In this document: piece by piece, positions 33,957 to 43,276 of the stretch | Numbering within the stretch: the first letter of the stretch is position 1 | How the letters are laid out: the number at the start of each line of letters is the position of its first letter | Assembly: GCA_051872395.1 (NCBI GenBank) | Contig: JBJEDU010000009.1 | Coordinates: forward strand, 1 to 47,553 | From: JBJEDU01 sp051872395 | GTDB taxonomy: Bacteria > Bacillota_I > Bacilli_A > RFN20 > CAG-826 | Length of the DNA: 47,553 bases | Direction: 5' to 3' | Notes under the pieces: model-generated | What the model saw: the letters and a program-made list of their open reading frames with translations, nothing else | Databases searched by the model: none | What the model was told of the DNA's origin: nothing | Program-made: the position numbers and the translations under genes

Positions 33957-36845
33957 ATGACTACTTTTAAATTACTTTCTTTGTTGACAATTTCATTAAC
34001 AAGTTTTGCAACTTCAAGTGTCAAATCAGCAGTCGTAAACACTCTTGACCCCACTTGGTACGCTGGTGGTAGATGGGTGAGTGTTGATACTTCTTTTACT
34101 ACGGAAGGTATAGTAAGTGTCGCTAGTGGATATGATTCCGTTGGTGGTTCTGCGTGGCAACAAAAAGTTTCTATTCCTTCAAAAAATTCATCCACTCCAA
34201 GTTTTGTAACAGAGTCCTTTTCAATCGAAGGAGATAATGAAGTTCTTTTAGAATTATCTATTCCAATGTTTAATAGTGACGGTTCAACAAATTTCACCTC
34301 CAATAATAGTGGTGATTATGTTTATGTTGATGTCATTAATGATGATTTAGACCAATGTATATTGAGATTTAAAACCGCGATGTCGAGTAATGGAGTGCTT
34401 TCTAACGCTCATTCATATCAAGTCGCTACTGGCAATGATTGGCCAAGTCCTTCCACTGAAGGAATTAATAAAATTAAAGGAAATGCAACAAGTGATTCAT
34501 CTTTCTTTGTTGGTGTTTCTCGTCAATATGGTTTAAGAAGCTATATTGATGGCAGTAACAATTTAGAAAGATTAGATGATAGTAATGGCACGATAAGTAG
34601 TTATATTGAAAATAATCTTAGTAGTGTCACTCATATTAGATTTGATATTTATGGTGATAATGGTTGGACAAAAGATGGAACAATCATTATTAAAAGTATT
34701 AATGGACAATCATTTTTAAATGGTCCAGATATCAATGATGATACCGCTCCTAAATTAGTAAAAACTTCTTCATTACCAACAAATTTGGTAATTAATGAAC
34801 CATATACTTTACCTTTAAAAAGTGTTGATCCTGTTTCTAATTCATCCATCAGTGTTACAAGTGATGATGGCACTATTGATGGATTAACTTTCACACCAAC
34901 TAAATCTGGTGAGGTAAATGTTAATGTTCTTGTTAGTGATGATTACTCTAACAGTAAAAGCGAAACTTTAACTTTTACTGTTTTAAGTGCAATTAATCCA
35001 CCTTCATTTATCAGTGTTCCAACAATTACAGGAGGATTAATTGAACCTCTGACCACTTTATTTTTTGATTATCCAACTTATGTTGATGAAACTGGTATTG
35101 CAACCGTAGAACTTTTAATGAATAAAGTTGGAGATTCTAACAAAACTTCATTAAATAAAACTGGTAGCAATCAATTTTATTTGAATATTACTAATCAATT
35201 TGAATCGGGTTCATATGAATTCGTTTATGTTGTTACTAATTCTGCAGGTAGTGTTTCTTCTGAACCTCAAATCGTTGAATATACATTAAATATTAAACCT
35301 TCTCCTGATTTCGTTAGTTACGATGATGGAATGATTGTCGACTATGTCGATGAAGGAATTAGAATCAAATCTGATGGCGGATATCGTAACGCTAGTTTTA
35401 AACATTACAATCTTTCATATGGTGTCGATATAACTTATACCGTTCCTGTCTACATTTCTGAAAATGTGGAAAACGAAGTAAGTTATGTCGATTTGAAACT
35501 AATAAATGAAACTAATCCAAATTATTCCTTATGGTATCGCATTTGGATTAATGGTTTTGTTAATAATGATTCTTCTCCTACAAATGTATATGTTTTTATG
35601 CCTAATCAATCAACAGTTGATATTACTGATTGTGGGTGGTTATCAAGAAACGTCAATGATGTTGATGGTTGTTTTAGAATGGCGTTTGATTTTGACAATT
35701 ATTTCCAAGGCGAATTTAAAGAAGAATTAAAGGCCGCGAATTATGTCGAAGAGACATTAAATACATTTTTCCAATCAGCCCCATCAAGTTTATATACTAT
35801 TGCTATTTCTCCAGCCGGTAGCGGTGCTTCAAGTGGCGAAAAACTTGAAGTTATCGTCAATACTTTGAATAAACAAAGCTTCGTTAATGAAGATGGTGTA
35901 TTAACAAAAATTAGAAAACCAACATTAGAAGTTGAATTATCTTCATATGTTTTTGCATCAAATACTAATGTGGAAATTCCTTTATATGCGAAAAACATAT
36001 TGGCAGAACAAACTGTTGTTAAAGCCAAAATATATAACGGTACAGAAACCATTTTTGAAACATCAACCACTTCTCAAATATTAACTATCAATGTTAATCA
36101 GTATGGTTTATTTACTCTCGATATCTATATCGAATATGGAGAAAATAAATCAGTTACTGAATCTTTTGATATTGAAATACGAAGTGTTATTGAAAGTGTT
36201 TCTATCACTTTAGACGCTGAATACGAATCAAGTTATTTACCAGGTGATTCTATCACTATTTTACCTGCTACATATTCTTCAAATGTCAATTTGGAAAATA
36301 GCACAATAACAATGATATATCCTGATGGAGATGAAGAAGAAGTATCACCAAATCAAGTCGTTGAATTAGAAAGACCAGGAATATACGAATTAGTGTATTT
36401 CGCTTCCGACAACGCTCTTCCAAATCCAAACACAACAACATTAAGAAAATTCATCAAAGTTTTAGATGTTATCGACCCAATCATTTATGTCGATATCGTC
36501 GGTGAAAAAGTTGTTAATGAAGTAATTACCATACGAGTTATGGTTACTGAAGATAGTTCGTATGATACATATATTTTCCTAACTGATCTCGAAGGTAATC
36601 GAGAAATATATGAAGGCGATAGTGTGACTTTTACCCCAACTAAAGTTGGTGATTATGAAGTTAAAGTTCATGTCGAAGACATGTATGGAAATGTTAGTGA
36701 AGCCACTCAAATAATTCAAATTGTCAAGCCAACAATGTCCAAAACATTAATCCAATGGATAATCATTGGCAGTCTCATCGCTGTCATGTTAATTGGTTTT
36801 GTTGTCTTTTCAATCGTCTATCGCTATAAAAACGGAGGGAAATAA
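33957..36845 (+). CDS. Large membrane-anchored surface protein with two lectin-like and several Ig-like domains
   Basis: A 962-residue protein: signal-like N-terminus (hydrophobic, residues 5-25), lectin-like domain A (about 34-260, with IKGNAT at 173-178 and KSINGQS at 246-252, as in the upstream paralogue), two Ig/cadherin-like domains (about 270-445), lectin-like domain B (about 450-645, ending LNKQSFVNEDG), three further Ig-like repeats (about 655-920), a transmembrane helix (about 933-955) and the basic tail YRYKNGGK. No sortase motif. The signal peptide lacks its positively charged start: MKRNK is encoded just upstream (33935-33949) one base out of frame, so the 5' end may carry a frameshift. 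The next gene starts 2 nt later, so all downstream genes may be one transcript. Confidence 0.75.
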   Translation: MTTFKLLSLLTISLTSFATSSVKSAVVNTLDPTWYAGGRWVSVDTSFTTEGIVSVASGYDSVGGSAWQQKVSIPSKNSSTPSFVTESFSIEGDNEVLLELSIPMFNSDGSTNFTSNNSGDYVYVDVINDDLDQCILRFKTAMSSNGVLSNAHSYQVATGNDWPSPSTEGINKIKGNATSDSSFFVGVSRQYGLRSYIDGSNNLERLDDSNGTISSYIENNLSSVTHIRFDIYGDNGWTKDGTIIIKSINGQSFLNGPDINDDTAPKLVKTSSLPTNLVINEPYTLPLKSVDPVSNSSISVTSDDGTIDGLTFTPTKSGEVNVNVLVSDDYSNSKSETLTFTVLSAINPPSFISVPTITGGLIEPLTTLFFDYPTYVDETGIATVELLMNKVGDSNKTSLNKTGSNQFYLNITNQFESGSYEFVYVVTNSAGSVSSEPQIVEYTLNIKPSPDFVSYDDGMIVDYVDEGIRIKSDGGYRNASFKHYNLSYGVDITYTVPVYISENVENEVSYVDLKLINETNPNYSLWYRIWINGFVNNDSSPTNVYVFMPNQSTVDITDCGWLSRNVNDVDGCFRMAFDFDNYFQGEFKEELKAANYVEETLNTFFQSAPSSLYTIAISPAGSGASSGEKLEVIVNTLNKQSFVNEDGVLTKIRKPTLEVELSSYVFASNTNVEIPLYAKNILAEQTVVKAKIYNGTETIFETSTTSQILTINVNQYGLFTLDIYIEYGENKSVTESFDIEIRSVIESVSITLDAEYESSYLPGDSITILPATYSSNVNLENSTITMIYPDGDEEEVSPNQVVELERPGIYELVYFASDNALPNPNTTTLRKFIKVLDVIDPIIYVDIVGEKVVNEVITIRVMVTEDSSYDTYIFLTDLEGNREIYEGDSVTFTPTKVGDYEVKVHVEDMYGNVSEATQIIQIVKPTMSKTLIQWIIIGSLIAVMLIGFVVFSIVYRYKNGGK

Positions 36846-36847
36846 TC

Positions 36848-38545
36848 ATGAATAAAATATGTAAGTCATTCCTCTTATTAGGAGAAATAAGCGTGTTTCT
36901 TTTAGGATTTAGTGCTAGTTCAAATAATAATGAACCAAAAGAAATTGTTATTCCAGTCATTGATGAATTAAAAACTACCCCAGTTTATGATGGAAATCCA
37001 ATCGTCGTCAGCGAAGTCGCGACTTTAGACAATGGCAAAACCATTTTAAAAGTTGATGGTAAACCATTCTCAATGGTAGGCGCGCAAATTCGTGTTGATG
37101 CGTTAATGAACACTGACAAGATGAGCATTGAAGAAATTGAACCATTCTTTAAAGCTAGCAAAGAATTAAATGTCTCGGTTGTGCAAATTCCTTTGGAATG
37201 GAAAGACATAGAAATCGATGAAAATGTTTGGGACTTCAATTACATTACCAAAATATTGGAATATACAAATAAATATGATTTAAAATGTGAATTTTTATGG
37301 TTTGGAACAAATATGTGTGGTGACACTCATAGTTACACTGTTCCTGAATACATATTAAAAGATGGTAAAACTTATCCAAAATTAGATGCGAATAAGACAG
37401 GAGAATTTTGGAGTTATTATGGTATCCAATGGTTCATGGATTTTGATAATCCTAACCTCATTGAAAAAGAATCGAGAGCGATTACAAAATGTTTAGATTA
37501 TGTCTATGAATATGATTCCACTCATGAAGGAAAGAAACCGCTCATAGGTTTCCAAGTCTTAAACGAACCAGATATTTTTATTCGCTTCCGTCTTTTTACT
37601 AAAGAAGTTATTTCAAGAAATACCTTAACTCAAATGACTGACACTGAAGCGTGGAACAAAGTTCTTACCGCTTTAGATGCTTATGGTAAAGCCGCGAAAA
37701 ATAGTAAATACAAAGTATATACAAGAGTTAATCTCGCCTCATCTACTGGCACTGATTATAACGGCTATTATGGTATCTGGAACGGTAGTTCAGTGAAAAT
37801 ACCACCAGAATGGGCAAGAAAGATTTTTGAATTAGAAGGTATTGATTCTGTCGGTGATGATAGTTACACATCCTCTGTTGCTGATATTAAAGCCATTTCT
37901 TATATGTACGGCAATAATCTTCCAGGAAACTATTCTCATATCGCTGAAAATGCTGGTAGTTACACTAATACGGGAGCTTTGATTTTAGCAGCCTTTTCTC
38001 AAGGTGCCGGATATAACATTTATGATTTAGCTACCCCACCATTTTATATTTCACATGGTAGTGCTTCTGTCGACCAAGGTATCTATCAATATATTGATGG
38101 CGAATTAGTGCCTCACGCTCATAAAGATGAAGTTCAAAATATCATTACCGGTCTTCGTAAGGCTGGCTCTTTAGCAGTCACTTTTAATCCAGGTGATTTT
38201 ATTGGCTTAAATATCGCTGGTAGCACCCCACTTGATTCAGTAAATCAAACTATCAAATCTAATAAATTGACAATTAATTTTCAAACCTCAAATAAAGGAT
38301 ATGGTTTCGCTGTTAATTCTAGCGATGAATTATTAGTTTATGTGACTGAAGATAGTTATATTTCTTTATCTAATTGTTCTATCTCAAGTGTTACTACTGG
38401 ATATTATGACGAAAATAATAACTTTGTTAAAGAGAGTGATGAAACAACTTCGTCAAATGTTTCACTGAGAAAAAATACTTTATATCGCTTTGCTTTGAGC
38501 TCGACTTCATCGCAATCAAGCAATGCTTGGAACTATATAGGATAA
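36848..38545 (+). CDS. Secreted clan GH-A glycoside hydrolase, GH35/GH42-like (candidate beta-galactosidase)
   Basis: A 565-residue exported enzyme with an N-terminal hydrophobic signal (about 7-24; no lipobox Cys). It has a TIM barrel beginning at GKPFSMVGAQIR (71-82) with LEWKDIEIDENVWDFNYI and LWFGTNMCGDTHSYTVPEYI. These segments resemble the GH35 subgroup with a DUF5597-type tail and also GH42. The clan GH-A acid/base is Glu240 in QVLNEPD and the likely nucleophile is Glu367 in HIAENAG. A small C-terminal beta domain (about 455-560) follows. GGAGGG ribosome binding site. It is probably extracellular and releases galactosyl or related residues; specificity is inferred from the family and from the GH2 gene in the same locus. 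Confidence 0.75.
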   Translation: MNKICKSFLLLGEISVFLLGFSASSNNNEPKEIVIPVIDELKTTPVYDGNPIVVSEVATLDNGKTILKVDGKPFSMVGAQIRVDALMNTDKMSIEEIEPFFKASKELNVSVVQIPLEWKDIEIDENVWDFNYITKILEYTNKYDLKCEFLWFGTNMCGDTHSYTVPEYILKDGKTYPKLDANKTGEFWSYYGIQWFMDFDNPNLIEKESRAITKCLDYVYEYDSTHEGKKPLIGFQVLNEPDIFIRFRLFTKEVISRNTLTQMTDTEAWNKVLTALDAYGKAAKNSKYKVYTRVNLASSTGTDYNGYYGIWNGSSVKIPPEWARKIFELEGIDSVGDDSYTSSVADIKAISYMYGNNLPGNYSHIAENAGSYTNTGALILAAFSQGAGYNIYDLATPPFYISHGSASVDQGIYQYIDGELVPHAHKDEVQNIITGLRKAGSLAVTFNPGDFIGLNIAGSTPLDSVNQTIKSNKLTINFQTSNKGYGFAVNSSDELLVYVTEDSYISLSNCSISSVTTGYYDENNNFVKESDETTSSNVSLRKNTLYRFALSSTSSQSSNAWNYIG

Positions 38546-38560
38546 GGGAGGAAAACAACA

Positions 38561-40198
38561 ATGAAAAATAAATCTTTTATCTTATTATCGATGGTAGCCC
38601 TTCTTTCTTTAGTGGGTTGTAATAACAATTCTTCTGACTCATCAACTTCTTCTGTTAGTAAAAGAGAACCTTATAAATTAGTTAAAAAAGAAGGCGAAAA
38701 AGTTACTATAAAAACCAAGACAGGAATTCCATTTTTAATGCAATCCGCGGTTCTTCGTACGGATTTATTTATAAACGCTGACAATAGTGAAGTCAGTGAT
38801 TTAGAAGATTATTTCGACTTAGCGAAAGCCACGAGTTTGAATTGTATCGAGATTCCATTTATGTGGAAGGAAGTTGAAACTGATTACAACACATATGATT
38901 ATTCTGATATCGATACATATTTATCATTCGCTAAAAAGTACGATATCAAAATTAATTTATTATGGTATGGTTCCTTTACTGATGGAGAAACTCATACCAA
39001 TAATCTTCCTTCTTATATTACTGAAGATACTTCTACTTATTCATTAATTCAATATTGCTATCCATCATCAGTGTTTGGTGATTGTGTCATTTTAGATTAC
39101 GCTGATAATGATTTATTAGCAAGGGAATCTTTAGCAATAAAAAATCTATTTAATCATATCGCTGAATGGAACGAAGAAAATGATTATGTTGACCCAATAT
39201 TAATGGTTCAAATAGGCGCAGGTCTTGATAGATTATCGAGATGGAGAATCAATCAATACGACATTATGGTAAATGGAGAAATAATGTCTAGTGACTATGC
39301 GTGGAATATGGTCAATAAATATGTTTCATCAATTTCAAGCGCAGTTAAAAATAGTAATTATGTTCCAATTACTCGTGTTGAATTTTGTGAACAACAAGCT
39401 GTCACTAATTCAGTGAGAAATGTTTTTGAAATTCCAACCGTTGATATTGTCAACACAACATATTTACATACTGTCGCTCAAACTAAAACTGGAATTAAAA
39501 ACTTCGATGATGAATTTGGTGAAGACATTCCAATTATAAATACAGAAAATTTCGCAAATAACGAAAATTATCGTATTGCTTTAGCAACTTACGCTTTAGG
39601 GGGCAGCGGTTTTGCCGCCTATCACCTTTCTTCTCCTTTATATTATCCAATGGAAAATAACCTCGGATTTTTATATCGAAGAAAAGATTTGACTGCGACA
39701 ACATTAGAGGAAAAATTCCTTGATCCATATGGAAGAGGACAAGCCTATAAAGAATTAAATGAAATGCTTCAAAAAGGTTATGTCGCGGTTGCGAGAGCGA
39801 AAAGAAGTAATTTTGGATTATTTGGTTTTGATAATTTGTTAAGTGTTGGCCAAACTCAAAAACAATATATGACCAATGGTTTGATGTTTGATTATACCTG
39901 TAGTGAATCAAGTTATGGTTACATCATCAAATTAAACAACTATGTTTATGCGATATCGTCAAAAGATGCGACGATTAAACTTTCAAATTGTTTTGTTCAA
40001 ACAGTCTCTGAAGGATATTTCAACGAAGATAGTATGTGGACAAAAGAGAATGAAGTTGAAACTAATAACGCTCAAGAATATTCTTTGAGTGCATTTAAAT
40101 TATATCGCTTTAATGTTTCTAATATTTCTTCATTACCATCTTTAGATGAACTCAATAATTTAGGTTATAAAACAATATTAGATTCCATCAGGGGTTAG
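38561..40198 (+). CDS. Lipoprotein paralogue of the GH35-like enzyme, acid/base Glu lost
   Basis: A 545-residue lipoprotein (lipobox SLVGC, Cys20) with the same architecture as the preceding enzyme: GIPFLMQSAVLR, FMWKEVETDYNTYDYSDI and LLWYGSFTDGETHTNNLPSYI align along the barrel. The segment QVLNEPD becomes QIGAGLD, so the acid/base Glu is Gly221. The nucleophile-like Glu329 in INTENFA is kept. It is therefore probably inactive or altered in mechanism and may act as a membrane-tethered sugar-binding protein. AGGGAGGA ribosome binding site. It ends 3 nt before the AraC fusion gene. Confidence 0.75.
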   Translation: MKNKSFILLSMVALLSLVGCNNNSSDSSTSSVSKREPYKLVKKEGEKVTIKTKTGIPFLMQSAVLRTDLFINADNSEVSDLEDYFDLAKATSLNCIEIPFMWKEVETDYNTYDYSDIDTYLSFAKKYDIKINLLWYGSFTDGETHTNNLPSYITEDTSTYSLIQYCYPSSVFGDCVILDYADNDLLARESLAIKNLFNHIAEWNEENDYVDPILMVQIGAGLDRLSRWRINQYDIMVNGEIMSSDYAWNMVNKYVSSISSAVKNSNYVPITRVEFCEQQAVTNSVRNVFEIPTVDIVNTTYLHTVAQTKTGIKNFDDEFGEDIPIINTENFANNENYRIALATYALGGSGFAAYHLSSPLYYPMENNLGFLYRRKDLTATTLEEKFLDPYGRGQAYKELNEMLQKGYVAVARAKRSNFGLFGFDNLLSVGQTQKQYMTNGLMFDYTCSESSYGYIIKLNNYVYAISSKDATIKLSNCFVQTVSEGYFNEDSMWTKENEVETNNAQEYSLSAFKLYRFNVSNISSLPSLDELNNLGYKTILDSIRG

Positions 40199-40201
40199 TG
40201 T

Positions 40202-41923
40202 ATGAACGAACTAGATGTTAAAAGTATTATTGTATATAAACACGAAGAGAAAGAATATGTGAAACTTCATTCGCATGGTCTTTATGAATGTGTCTTTTAT
40301 GTTACCGGAAAAGGTTCGGTGAAATCGAAAGGAGAATCATTTAATTTTTCTTCTTCAACTTTATTAATTACTCCTCCAGAAAAAGAACATGATGAGTACA
40401 GCGAATTAGCGAGCGATGTTTATATTGTCCTTTTTGATTTGTTTACAGCAAAGATTAACGACATTGTGTTATTTAAAATCGATGAAAAATCATCAGTTAG
40501 AGTAAACGCTTTATTTAAAAAGATGATTGAAGTATATGATGCGAAAGAAGAAAACTATAAAGAAACTCTCAACTCAATATTTACGACGATTTTAAAAATT
40601 GCGGATTCACAAGTTAAACATAATCGAGAAGTTATGGATTATTTTGTCTTAGTTCGTGCAGTAAAAAAATACATAATGGATAATTTACAAGAAACAATCG
40701 ATTATCAAAAATTATGTTCGCAATTTGGTTATTCATATTCTCGCTTACGACATATATTTAGTGAATATTCAGGTTTCTCTATGCATCGATATTTAATGAA
40801 TTGTCGATTGGAATATAGTAAGAAACTATTACAAGAAACAAAATGTTCGTTAGATAAGATTTATAAGTTGTGTGGCTTTAAAAATAAAATTAGATTTTGT
40901 CTATTCTTTAAAAAAGAAACTGGCATAAGTCCAATCAAATTTAGAGAAATAAACAAAAAAGAAGTTGATGATGGAGTGGTATCTTTCGCAAAAGATAAAA
41001 TTAAAAATTTCATCATCGATACTGATTTGGACGCTGATTGTGACGATGTTGGTGCAATCGCGATAGCGAATATCTTATGCAAAAGAAAATTTGGAAAATT
41101 ATTGGCCATTACTCATTGTGTCGGATATAAAGAAGCATTACAAAATGTCGCTATTATCAATAAATATTATGGATTAAATATTCCATTAGGGTTATATAAC
41201 GGTGATTATGTCGTTCCATTTCAAAATAAATTTGTCAGTAAAGTTAACGCAAAATTTCCATGTGATTTTGAATACAGTGACTCTATTAGATTATTAAGAA
41301 AACAATTAGCGGCATCGGAAGATAAAAGCGTGACATTAATTACTTTAGGACAGTTTAATAACGTTGAAAAACTTCGACTATCTCCTCCTGATGATTTCTC
41401 TCCACTTACTGGACAAGAATTAATGGAAAAGAAGTTAGATAAAATTGTCTCGATGGCAGGGCTATTCTTAGACAACAAAGAAACCAATAAAGATTGTTAT
41501 GATGGGCGAGAATACAATATATTGACCGCGAAAGAAGATGCGAGGTCATTTATTGATAACATGACCAATATTCCTATCGTCTTCGTCGATTGGTTCTGTG
41601 GATATGATGTTATTACTTTCCAAGATTATGTCATGGAATTTAAAGATAAGAAACCAGTTTCATATTCATATTATTTATTTTCTAAAGGCGGAAGAGAAAG
41701 TTGGGACTTAATCGCAACGATGTATGCCTTTCTTCCTAAATCGAAAGCGTTCCGTCTTGTTGGACCAGGAAAAATAAATATTGCTTCGGATGGTTCAACC
41801 TCATTTGATACAAGTATTAATCACAATCATTTCTATTTGAGAATCAACAACAAACAATATGTCAAAAATTATTTAGATACATTAATTTATGAAGGAGAAA
41901 AATATGCTAAAAAGAATTATTAG
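40202..41923 (+). CDS. AraC-family regulator fused to a nucleoside-hydrolase-like domain
   Basis: A 573-residue protein of unusual build. Residues 1-110 form an AraC-type cupin (KLHSHGLYECVFYVTGKGSV, TLLITPPEKEHDEY). Residues about 150-252 carry two helix-turn-helices (YQKLCSQFGYSYSRLRHIFSE; LDKIYKLCGFKNKIRFCLFFKKETGISPIKFR). Residues about 268-565 match inosine-uridine nucleoside hydrolases: the strand FIIDTDLDADCDDVGAIAIA has the calcium-binding DTD (273-275) and DD (281-282). There is no signal peptide, so it is cytoplasmic. The continuous frame with no stop and the family-typical start of each part argue for a true fusion. The tail may sense or cleave an imported glycoside. The start follows the previous stop by 3 nt, and the 3' end overlaps the next gene by 20 nt. 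Confidence 0.82.
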   Translation: MNELDVKSIIVYKHEEKEYVKLHSHGLYECVFYVTGKGSVKSKGESFNFSSSTLLITPPEKEHDEYSELASDVYIVLFDLFTAKINDIVLFKIDEKSSVRVNALFKKMIEVYDAKEENYKETLNSIFTTILKIADSQVKHNREVMDYFVLVRAVKKYIMDNLQETIDYQKLCSQFGYSYSRLRHIFSEYSGFSMHRYLMNCRLEYSKKLLQETKCSLDKIYKLCGFKNKIRFCLFFKKETGISPIKFREINKKEVDDGVVSFAKDKIKNFIIDTDLDADCDDVGAIAIANILCKRKFGKLLAITHCVGYKEALQNVAIINKYYGLNIPLGLYNGDYVVPFQNKFVSKVNAKFPCDFEYSDSIRLLRKQLAASEDKSVTLITLGQFNNVEKLRLSPPDDFSPLTGQELMEKKLDKIVSMAGLFLDNKETNKDCYDGREYNILTAKEDARSFIDNMTNIPIVFVDWFCGYDVITFQDYVMEFKDKKPVSYSYYLFSKGGRESWDLIATMYAFLPKSKAFRLVGPGKINIASDGSTSFDTSINHNHFYLRINNKQYVKNYLDTLIYEGEKYAKKNY

Positions 41924-43271
41924 AAAAACCTCACTTGCCCTTTTACCTCTTCTTTTGTTAACGGGTTGTAAAAGTCAATCATCCAGAGATTATATTGTCT
42001 TCTATGTTTGGGGCGATACAGTCGAATTATCACTATATGAAAGAATAGCGAGAAACTTTACTAACGAAACTGGTATTAAAGTTCAAGTTCAAGCTCCTGC
42101 GAGTGATTATTACAATAATTTAAATATCTCGTTTTCTAGTAAAAACAACGCGCCAGACATATTTTTCACCGAGTCAGGAGAATTTAATGGCCACATTTCA
42201 TCAAGAAAATTATTGAATTTAACTCCATACATCGAATCTGGAGACTTAGATGTTAAAACCACTTCTAATTCGAATGGGGAAATTGAATTATGGGATATTA
42301 ATGATTCCTATCGATATGATGGTTCAAATTATGGAGTTGGTGATTATTATGCATTAATTAAAGACTGGTCCACTGACTTTGTTGTTTGGTATAACAAAAG
42401 TCATATCGATGAATACAATTTAGAAAATGATTTAGAAGAAGGCGATGATGGATTTATGGAATATCCAAGTGAAACTATTCCAATGAGTTGGGATGAGTTC
42501 CTTGATATGTCATATAAATTAAGAAAGACCAATCGTTATGGAACAATGTTAGATAGAGTTCCATATAAACATGTCTTTGAATGGATTCAAATGTCTGGTT
42601 CTTCACCTTGGATTGATGGAACATATTTCAATAGCGGTGATCCTAATGTTTATAAAGCTTTTGAATTTTTTCAAAACTTACAAGTTGGTAGTAAAGCCAG
42701 TAGTCCATTAGCAACAGAGACTACTGCGATTAGTTCAGGAAACGCCTTCGCGAATGGTAATTTATCCTTTGCGTTCTTTGGTAACTGGGCTTATACCGCC
42801 TATAACTGGGATTCTGTCGATTTTGAAATTGGTTTATGCCCTCCTCCAGTCAATAAAAGTAAACCAAAACAAAGCGATACATACGCTGCGAGTGCTTCAA
42901 TGGTCGCTCTTGGAATATACAAAGATAGTTCACATGTTGATGATGCTATAGAATTTTTAAATTATTACATGACCAAAGGTCAAAAAACTATGGCGTCTAA
43001 AGGATTTAATATTCCTGGAAATAAAAAAGTTGCTTCTTCAAGTGATTTCTTAACATCTGAAGATGCTTTGCTTGCAAAAATAAATAATTATTTCTATAAC
43101 ATTGCAAATAATTACTCTCATTCATTGGAATTCAATCGTTATATTCCTCAAGAAAGTGTTGAAGCTATCATTCAAAAACACCTTTCTGTTCACTTTAATA
43201 ATCCAACTCAATTAACTCTTCAAGAAGTGCTTAATAACATCGCTAGTGATATAAGAAAAGAGATTGATTAA
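41904..43271 (+). CDS. Sugar ABC transporter substrate-binding lipoprotein
   Basis: A family 1 extracellular solute-binding protein of 455 residues. The start at 41904 follows AAGGAG (41892-41897) by 6 nt; an upstream ATG at 41889 precedes that site and is less likely. Lipobox LLTGC, Cys22. The mature part begins IVFYVWGDTVELSLYERIARNF and continues with NAPDIFFTESGEF, both typical of MalE/UgpB-like proteins. FANGNLSFAFFGNWAYTAYNW is the conserved binding-cleft segment. It is the first gene of the importer. Confidence 0.92.
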   Translation: MLKRIIRKTSLALLPLLLLTGCKSQSSRDYIVFYVWGDTVELSLYERIARNFTNETGIKVQVQAPASDYYNNLNISFSSKNNAPDIFFTESGEFNGHISSRKLLNLTPYIESGDLDVKTTSNSNGEIELWDINDSYRYDGSNYGVGDYYALIKDWSTDFVVWYNKSHIDEYNLENDLEEGDDGFMEYPSETIPMSWDEFLDMSYKLRKTNRYGTMLDRVPYKHVFEWIQMSGSSPWIDGTYFNSGDPNVYKAFEFFQNLQVGSKASSPLATETTAISSGNAFANGNLSFAFFGNWAYTAYNWDSVDFEIGLCPPPVNKSKPKQSDTYAASASMVALGIYKDSSHVDDAIEFLNYYMTKGQKTMASKGFNIPGNKKVASSSDFLTSEDALLAKINNYFYNIANNYSHSLEFNRYIPQESVEAIIQKHLSVHFNNPTQLTLQEVLNNIASDIRKEID

Positions 43272-43276
43272 TCAAT

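Noticed and set aside
39534..39911. 125-codon minus-strand frame inside the pseudoenzyme gene
   Set aside because: Antisense to a frame aligning end to end with its paralogue; composition unlike a real protein.
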